Assembly: GCF_000418325.1 (NCBI RefSeq)
Contig: NC_021658.1
Location: forward strand, 4,885,501-4,949,500
Length of the DNA: 64,000 bases
Origin: Sorangium cellulosum So0157-2
GTDB lineage: Bacteria > Myxococcota_A > Polyangia > Polyangiales > Polyangiaceae
Reading direction: 5' to 3'
Shown here: in pieces, positions 58,969 to 64,000 of the stretch
Layout: the number at the start of each line of letters is the position of its first letter
Numbering within the stretch: position 1 is the stretch's first letter
Notes under the pieces: model-generated
What the model was told of the DNA's origin: nothing
Seen by the model: only the letters and a program-made list of their open reading frames with translations
Database searches by the model: none
Translations under genes and position numbers: made by a program

Positions 58969-59931
58969 TCACGTCTGCGGGTGCCAGATCAGCGTCAGCT
59001 CGGGGCCCAGCGTGAGGGCCAGGCCCTCGGCGGGGATCATCACGCGGCGCACCTTCTGGCCCGCGTACCTCGTCCCGTTCGTCGAGCAGAGATCGAGGGC
59101 CATGACCTCGGCGCCGTCGCGCAGGAGCAGCAGGTGGGTCCGCGAGATGTGGGTGCTCAGGACGGCGCGCAGCCCGCGATCCAGGCAGTTGTCCGCGCGT
59201 CCGAGCAGCACGCCGTCGTCGAGCGCCTTCTCGGGCAGCTCGACCGCGGCGCTGCGCTCGCTCGACTGCAGCGTGAGCCGCACGTACCCGGTCTTCGCGC
59301 GCGGCGCGACCATCTCCTCGATGTGCGAGACGGGCCGCACCGACGTGATGTGCGAGATCTCCCCGCGGGCGAAGCGGTGGCTGGTGGTGATGCCCTCGGT
59401 CGGCGACGGGGGCATGGCGCCGCCGTCGGGCTTCTCCGAGACGCTCTCGAGCCCGCGCGGCGGCTCGCTCATCCCGCACGAGCTCACCTGCAGCACCCGC
59501 GACGAGGCGCGCGGCCCGACCGGGAGCCCGCCGACCACGTGCTTGCCGATGCGCACGAGCAGCGGGCCGCTGACCACGATCGAGCGCCGCGGCACGTCGT
59601 CGTCCACGAAGAACGGGATCGAGGTCTGCAGATCCATGAGCCGCAGGCCGAAGCCGCCGTCGGGCAGGTTGCAGCACGTGGCGACCAGGTGCCGCACGCA
59701 CACGTCGTCGCCCGACGCGAACTTCACGTCGCAGCGCGGGTGCGAGCCGAACACGGCGTACGCGCCGGTGTTCGCGGGCATGTCCAGCCACGCGACGTCG
59801 CCGCCCGACACCCGGAACAGCCGGTAGCCCTCGATCATCGGCGACTCGGGCGGGTTCAGCGCCATCACCGCCTCGGCGGTGGACAGGGCGCGCCGCATCG
59901 TCGCGACGTCGATCCGCGGTTGCACGGTCAT
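58969..59931 (-). CDS. FHA-domain protein
   Basis: 320 residues from ATG at 59931 (the frame is open further upstream). C-terminal FHA domain (about 225-320): VLLGRADNCLDRGL, ISRTHLLLLRDG, DLCSTNGTRYAGQKV, with the canonical phospho-threonine-binding Arg, Ser-x-x-His and Asn-Gly. An N-terminal half (AYAVFGSHPRCDVKFASGDD, VRHLVATCCN) looks like a second, degenerate FHA domain lacking the SxxH/NG pair. Expected to recruit Thr-phosphorylated partners of Hanks-type kinases. 669 nt separate it from the divergent PP2C-cNMP gene. Confidence 0.9.
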   Translation of the reverse strand: MTVQPRIDVATMRRALSTAEAVMALNPPESPMIEGYRLFRVSGGDVAWLDMPANTGAYAVFGSHPRCDVKFASGDDVCVRHLVATCCNLPDGGFGLRLMDLQTSIPFFVDDDVPRRSIVVSGPLLVRIGKHVVGGLPVGPRASSRVLQVSSCGMSEPPRGLESVSEKPDGGAMPPSPTEGITTSHRFARGEISHITSVRPVSHIEEMVAPRAKTGYVRLTLQSSERSAAVELPEKALDDGVLLGRADNCLDRGLRAVLSTHISRTHLLLLRDGAEVMALDLCSTNGTRYAGQKVRRVMIPAEGLALTLGPELTLIWHPQT

Positions 59932-60600
59932 CGCGCGCTCCGGGCGACGCGCCGAGTCGCGCGCGGGATCGCTCGCGGCGCCGGCCTGCCAGGCTCGAGC
60001 GTGAACGGCGGAATCGCTGTGCGAGCCTGCGGCGGCGCCGCGGCAGGAGCGAGCGTGGTGGATGGCAGACAGCAGCAAGGCCTCATGCGGTCGAGCCGAA
60101 TCCTACCGGAATTTTTCGTCTGAGGCTCTTTCGCTGCACGTCCCGAATCTGCTGCGGCCGCCGGGCGAGGGTCGAGACGACGGATGTCCGGCTCAGCTCA
60201 CGCCGACGCTGACCTCCGCAACGAGCTCGCCGCCCCAGCGCCAGAAGGCGACCGAGCGGCTGAACAGGAGGATGACCTCCAGCCCGAGCCCACCGCCGAA
60301 TTCGAGCCGAAAGCGCCCGACGTCCACCTCGATGAGTTGCATGCCCCCGGAGGACGCGAGAGTCGGGCCAACCGTGGATCCGTGCGCGTTGCACGCTGGT
60401 GTGTCCGCCGGGGGCACGGCCTCGCCGCGGCCGGTGCGCAGGGCCTGCCGGGCGGCGTCGGCGTGGCCCCGGCAACGACCGCGCGGCGCGGGGGCGGGGC
60501 GAGCGCGGACGAGCGCAGGCGACCGGGCGCCGAGCGACCGCGCGGTCGCCGAGCGCCGCGCGATTTTGACGCCGCCCGCACGGTGTCTATCCTGGTCGCG
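59932..60600. other. Long divergent intergenic region
   Basis: 669 nt between the FHA and PP2C-cNMP genes. No conserved domain is encoded. A small minus-strand ORF (60193-60342) with high third-position GC is the only coding candidate. Promoters for both flanking genes are expected here; no clear consensus was found. Confidence 0.5.
60193..60342 (-). CDS. Possible small protein (49 aa)
   Basis: ATG start, 49 residues: MQLIEVDVGRFRLEFGGG, LGLEVILLFSRSVAFWRWGG, then ELVAEVSVGVS. Third-position GC is high and the amino-acid composition is protein-like, in contrast to the plus-strand reading of the same DNA. The ribosome site is weak and no family is recognised. It may be real or a chance ORF. 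Confidence 0.35.
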   Translation of the reverse strand: MQLIEVDVGRFRLEFGGGLGLEVILLFSRSVAFWRWGGELVAEVSVGVS

Positions 60601-61809
60601 GTGTCCCGGATCCTCCCGCGCTTCGACTATCGCATCGAGTTCGCCGCATCGACCGATGTCGGCCTCGTCCGCCCGAGCAACGAGGACCGGATCCTCTGTT
60701 GCCCCGAGCTCGCCCTCTTCGGCATCGCCGACGGCATGGGCGGCCACGCCGCCGGCGAGGTCGCCGCCCAGATCGCGATCGACACGGTGCGCGACGAGGT
60801 GCTCCGCCCGCCCGCGGCCGCCATCCTCGACGCCTACGTGGCCGACCCGAACATCGAGGCGCGCCGCGAGGTGTTCGCGCTGCTCCGCCGCGTGGGCGAG
60901 GCGGCGCACGCGGCCATCCTGGAGGCGCGCCGCACCGAGCCGAGCTACCAGGGGATGGGCACGACGCTCGACTTCGTGGTGCTCGCGCACAGCCGGGCCT
61001 TCTTCGCCCACGCGGGCGACAGCCGGGCGTACCTCGTCCGCCCGACCACCACCGTCCAGCTCACGCAGGACCACGCCCTCTACGACACGCTCCGCGCGGC
61101 CGGCACCCCGACCCCGGCCAGGAAGCCGCAGCGCAACCCGCTCGTGAACGCGATCGGGCTCGCCGGCACCGTCTCGGTCGACACCCTGTTCGTCGATCTC
61201 TCGCGCGGCGACCGCATCCTGCTCTGCACCGACGGGGTGCACAACGCGATCGAGAGCGAGGCGTCGCTCTCCCGCTTCTGCGCGAAGGGCGGCCCCCAGG
61301 ACGTCGCCGAGGGCCTCCTCAAGCACGCGCGCGAGCGCGGCGGGCTCGACAACGCGAGCGTGATCGTCATCGACATCATGGAGCGCTTCGTGAAGCGCGC
61401 GGACGACGCCGGTCCGTCCTCGCGCGACCTCTCGGTGCTGTCCGCGTGCCCGCTCCTCGCCGGCATGAGCCCGGCCGCGGTGCTCGGGGCGCTCGCGGCG
61501 GGCGTCGAGGTGGAGCTCGGCGCGGGCGATCGCATCCCGCGCGACGTCGCGAGCGATCTGGTCGCCTACCTGGTGCTCGACGGGGCCGTGGATCTGCCCG
61601 ACGGGCGGCGGATCATCTCCTCCGGCCTGCTCTTCCCGGAGTCGCTCGTCGGCGCGCGGCGCAAGGGCGACCTGCCGGTCGCCGCGGCGCGAACGCGGCT
61701 CATCCGGATCCGCAAGGACGATTTCGCCGAGGTGTGCGAGCACGACGCCGAGCTCGCGGCGGCCCTGTACCAGCGGCTCGCGCGGTACCTCGCCCTGGGG
61801 ACCGGCTGA
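60601..61809 (+). CDS. PP2C phosphatase fused to a cNMP-binding-like domain
   Basis: 402 residues from GTG at 60601. PP2C domain (about 1-265): TDVGLVRPSNEDRIL, GIADGMGGHAAGEVA (Asp44), YQGMGTTLDFVVL, HAGDSRAYLVR, LTQDHALY, LLCTDGVHNAIE and GGLDNASVI, with metal ligands intact. The C-terminus (about 280-402) follows a cyclic-nucleotide-binding/Crp-like beta-roll: ACPLLAGMSPAAVLGALAAG, VELGAGDRI, VAYLVLDGAVDL, FPESLVGARRKGDL, VAAARTRLIRIRKDDF. Such fusions can be activated by cyclic nucleotide or act as pseudo-sensors. Followed 14 nt later by truC. Confidence 0.9.
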   Translation: MSRILPRFDYRIEFAASTDVGLVRPSNEDRILCCPELALFGIADGMGGHAAGEVAAQIAIDTVRDEVLRPPAAAILDAYVADPNIEARREVFALLRRVGEAAHAAILEARRTEPSYQGMGTTLDFVVLAHSRAFFAHAGDSRAYLVRPTTTVQLTQDHALYDTLRAAGTPTPARKPQRNPLVNAIGLAGTVSVDTLFVDLSRGDRILLCTDGVHNAIESEASLSRFCAKGGPQDVAEGLLKHARERGGLDNASVIVIDIMERFVKRADDAGPSSRDLSVLSACPLLAGMSPAAVLGALAAGVEVELGAGDRIPRDVASDLVAYLVLDGAVDLPDGRRIISSGLLFPESLVGARRKGDLPVAAARTRLIRIRKDDFAEVCEHDAELAAALYQRLARYLALGTG

Positions 61810-61823
61810 GCGGCGCCTCCGCG

Positions 61824-62498
61824 ATGCAGCTCTCCCTGCTCCACCTGGACGATCGCGTCGCGGCCTTCGCGAAGCCGTCCGGGCTGCTCGTGCACCGCGG
61901 CTGGGGCAGCGCGCCCGTCGTGTTCGTCGATCTCGCCGAGCGGGCGCTGGGCCGGAAGGTGTTCCCGGTCCACCGCCTCGACCGGGCGACGAGCGGCGTG
62001 CTGCTCGTCGCGCTGGACGCGGCCGCGGCGGCGCTGCTCGGCGGGCAGTTCGAGCAGGGCCTCGCGCGGAAGCGCTACCTGGCGCTCGTCCGCGGCGTGC
62101 CGCCCGAGCGCGGGTGCATCGATCACCCGATCCCACGGCGCGAGGGGGGCCCGCGCGTCCCGGCCGTCACCGAGTTCGAGCGGCTCCACGCGCTCGAGCG
62201 CTACGCCGTGGTCGAGGCGCGCCCGCGCACGGGGCGGCTGCACCAAGTGCGGAGGCACCTCAAGCACATCAGCCACCCGATCATCGGCGACGTGAACTAC
62301 GGCAAGGGCGAGCACAACCGGCTCTTCCGCGAGCGCTACGCGCTGCACCGCCTCGCGCTGCACGCGGCCGAGCTCGTCGTCGCCCACCCCGAGACGGGCA
62401 CGCCGCTGCGCATCGCCGCGCCGCTGCCCGACGACCTGCGGGGGCCGTTCGATCAGCTGGGCGTGCCGGCGTGGATCGGCGCGGCGCCCGAGGCGTGA
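61824..62498 (+). CDS. truC: TruC-like tRNA pseudouridine synthase (RluA family)
   Basis: 224 residues. RluA/TruC catalytic domain without an S4 domain: AAFAKPSGLLVHRGW, FPVHRLDRATSGVLLVAL with catalytic Asp53, FEQGLARKRYLALVRG, RPRTGRLHQVRRHLKHI, HPIIGDVNYGKGEHNRLF and LHRLALHAAEL. The close match of HRxW and FEQ.L.RKRY to TruC supports pseudouridylation of tRNA position 65. It follows the PP2C-cNMP gene by 14 nt, probably one transcript, and converges with the epimerase gene. Confidence 0.9.
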   Translation: MQLSLLHLDDRVAAFAKPSGLLVHRGWGSAPVVFVDLAERALGRKVFPVHRLDRATSGVLLVALDAAAAALLGGQFEQGLARKRYLALVRGVPPERGCIDHPIPRREGGPRVPAVTEFERLHALERYAVVEARPRTGRLHQVRRHLKHISHPIIGDVNYGKGEHNRLFRERYALHRLALHAAELVVAHPETGTPLRIAAPLPDDLRGPFDQLGVPAWIGAAPEA

Positions 62499-62547
62499 GC
62501 GCGCCCGCGGCGCGCCGGCGATCCTCCTTCGAGGAGACGGAAGCGCG

Positions 62548-63648
62548 CTAGCCGGCTTCCGGATCGCGGCGCTTCGGGGCGGCGCCGTGCCCCGCCCGGA
62601 TCCCCTCGAGCGAGAGCGCCGGGCCTCGCTGGGCAAAGCCGCCGTCGAAGGGGTTCTCGGCGAGGAACATGGGCGTGTCGAGATCGACGAACGAGAACCC
62701 GCCGAGGCCGGCGGCGAAGCAGGCGGACGCCGTCATCGCGAGCACCGACTCGACCATCCCGCCGATCATCAGGCCGAGCCCCGCCGCGCGGGCGACCGCC
62801 GCGATGTCGAGCGCCTCGGCGATGCCGCCCTTCATCAGCTTGATGTTGACCACGGTCGCCGCGCGCTCCGCCGCGACGCGGAGGACGTCCGCCGCCGAGG
62901 CGGCGCTCTCGTCGGCGGCCACGTCGACCCCGGCGCGCCGCGTGACCTCCTTCATGCCGTCCCAGTCGTCGCGCGGCACCGGCTGCTCCAGGAGCGCGAC
63001 GGTCGCGCCGAGCCGGCGCGCGTGCGCGACGAGCGCGAGCGCCTCGGCCGCCGTGAGCCCGCCGTTGCCGTCGAGGATCAGCGACGCCTCCGGCGCCGCC
63101 GCGACGATCGCCTCGAGGCGCGCCGGGTCCGACGCGGCGAGGCGGCCGCCGACCTTCACCTTGAGCGCGCGGAAGCCCATGGCCGAGGCGCGCCGCGCGG
63201 CCTCCTCCGCGCGCTCGGGCGAGCCCGTGGTGATGGTGATGTCGGTCGTGAGCGCCGTCCCCGCGCCGCCGAAGAAGGCCCAGAGCGGCATGCTCGCGCG
63301 CTTCGTGAGCGCGTCGAGGATCGCCGTCTCGATCGCGCAGCGCGCGGCGCCGGCGCCGCCGCCCGCCGCGGCGCGGAGCGCGACCGCGATGGCGCGCCAC
63401 GCGCGCGCGTCCGCGCCCACGACGGCGGCGCGCAGCGAGAGGGCGGCGGCGCGCGACGCCTCCTGCGTCTCGCCGTTGAAGGCGGGCAGCGGCGCGGCCT
63501 CGCCGAAGCCGAGCGTGCCGTCGGCCAGCTCCACGGTGACGAGGAGGTTCGCCGCGCGCTCCTGCGCGCCGCCGGCGATGCCGAACGGCTCGTGCAGCGG
63601 GATGTCGAGCGCCTCGACCGAGACGCGCTGGATCAGGGTAGGGGACAT
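62548..63648 (-). CDS. Dipeptide epimerase (enolase superfamily; L-Ala-D/L-Glu epimerase-like)
   Basis: 366 residues. Mandelate-racemase/enolase superfamily: capping domain IPLHEPFGIAGG, then barrel with the acid/base Lys pair Lys163/Lys165 in ALKVKVGG, metal ligands Asp193 (LDGNGG), Glu221 (LEQPVPR) and Asp246 (AADES), and second-side Lys270 in NIKLMKGG. The C-terminal FVDLDTPMFLAENPF is typical of dipeptide epimerases. Probably recycles murein tripeptide or processes other dipeptides. Its stop and the truC stop converge. Confidence 0.92.
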   Translation of the reverse strand: MSPTLIQRVSVEALDIPLHEPFGIAGGAQERAANLLVTVELADGTLGFGEAAPLPAFNGETQEASRAAALSLRAAVVGADARAWRAIAVALRAAAGGGAGAARCAIETAILDALTKRASMPLWAFFGGAGTALTTDITITTGSPERAEEAARRASAMGFRALKVKVGGRLAASDPARLEAIVAAAPEASLILDGNGGLTAAEALALVAHARRLGATVALLEQPVPRDDWDGMKEVTRRAGVDVAADESAASAADVLRVAAERAATVVNIKLMKGGIAEALDIAAVARAAGLGLMIGGMVESVLAMTASACFAAGLGGFSFVDLDTPMFLAENPFDGGFAQRGPALSLEGIRAGHGAAPKRRDPEAG

Positions 63649-63676
63649 GAGGACGATCGCCGCCTTCGCGCGAGGC

Positions 63677-64000
63677 TCACGGGGAGGGACGGGCGCCGTC
63701 GCTCGGCGCGGGCGCCTCGGCCGGGGGAGGCGCCGCGTTCGGAGCGGCCGCCGGCGCTGCTGCCGGCGCTGCCGCCGGCGGAGGGGCCGCTTCGCCGAGC
63801 AGCGCCTCGATCTCGCGGGCGATCTTCTCCTCTTCGCCGTCCTCGTAGCCCGCGTGGATGTGGCGCACGACGCCGCGCCGGTCGACGATGAAGGCGGTCG
63901 GCATCCGCCGCGGGCTATAGCTCTTCACCGCGCTCTGGTCCTTGTCCCAGAGGATCTTGAACTTGACGCCTGCCTCGTCCGCGAACGCGACGAGCTGCTC
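63677..64000 (-). CDS. Thioredoxin-like redoxin (C-terminal part, runs off the window)
   Basis: The C-terminal 107 residues are visible: EQLVAFADEAGVKFKILWDK, SYSPRRMPTAFIVDRRGVVR with the cis-Pro (MPT) and beta-strand of the thioredoxin/TlpA/AhpC fold, HIHAGYEDGEEEKIAREIEA, then an Ala/Pro-rich tail ending DGARPSP. The active-site Cys motif and the signal sequence lie outside. Extracytoplasmic thiol-disulfide exchange, e.g. in cytochrome c maturation, is possible. It ends 28 nt upstream of the epimerase start on the same strand, so they may be co-transcribed. Confidence 0.85.
   Translation of the reverse strand, partial: EQLVAFADEAGVKFKILWDKDQSAVKSYSPRRMPTAFIVDRRGVVRHIHAGYEDGEEEKIAREIEALLGEAAPPPAAAPAAAPAAAPNAAPPPAEAPAPSDGARPSP

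Noticed and set aside
1..64000. tRNA, rRNA or riboswitch
   Set aside because: No tRNA T-loop-type sequence in a cloverleaf context, no rRNA segment and no recognisable riboswitch core was noticed by eye; a covariance-model scan would be decisive.

Overview
The window is very GC-rich chromosomal DNA from a myxobacterium, most likely of the Sorangium/Polyangium group (Polyangiales). Evidence: third codon positions are almost always G or C; eukaryote-type Ser/Thr kinases, PP2C phosphatases and an FHA protein are abundant; there are many lipoproteins and TPR/PEGA proteins of uncertain role; one surface protein ends in a MYXO-CTERM-like anchor; a bactofilin and an enhancer-binding protein are present. 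No plasmid, phage or transposase gene was seen, and no tRNA, rRNA or CRISPR array.

Layout. 0-4.5 kb (minus strand): the start of hisA, then, in transcription order, an FGE-fold lipoprotein, a Ser/Thr kinase broken by a frameshift, and a TPR/PEGA-like periplasmic protein. 4.8-8.8 kb: a hybrid histidine kinase and a V4R/PAS/STAS sensor. 9.0-10.4 kb: a tight two-gene unit of a SIR2-like NADase and a HAM1/ITPase-like protein that resembles the effector/sensor half of the Kongming anti-phage system; this is the most exciting item. 10.6-23 kb: aldo/keto reductase, MtnX-like HAD phosphatase, penicillin-acylase-like lipoprotein, a PP2C phosphatase, two more HAD proteins, an FMN-binding split-barrel protein, an orphan histidine kinase, and hisH-hisB, which lie 21 kb from hisA on the same strand.

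23-34.3 kb is an envelope block: a second Ser/Thr kinase (also frame-broken), a TPR/PEGA protein and a Cys-rich lipoprotein in overlapping order; then, inverted, a thrombospondin-type-3 repeat surface protein and an OmpA-family barrel; then a second paralogous PEGA protein/lipoprotein pair whose lipoprotein has gained a repeat-rich C-terminal half. 34.4-49.6 kb: a lipoprotein, Lon protease, an SDR, an AddA/AddB-like helicase-nuclease pair, a START-like secreted protein, a bactofilin and a proline-rich outer-membrane barrel.

49.7-64 kb is mostly housekeeping and signalling: DUF99, an AMIN-like secreted protein, heme A synthase (ctaA), a REC-GGDEF protein and an enhancer-binding protein without GAFTGA, a TolC-type channel, ccmC-ccmD plus a tiny coupled membrane ORF, an acyl-CoA dehydrogenase, an FHA protein, a PP2C-cNMP fusion, a TruC-like pseudouridine synthase, a dipeptide epimerase and part of a redoxin.

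Repeats of interest are a 19-bp tandem array (15.86 kb), a perfect-looking 101-bp hairpin (21.5 kb), a nested double palindrome (37.7 kb), tandem repeats inside both kinase linkers, and a shared promoter-like element upstream of two plus-strand genes.
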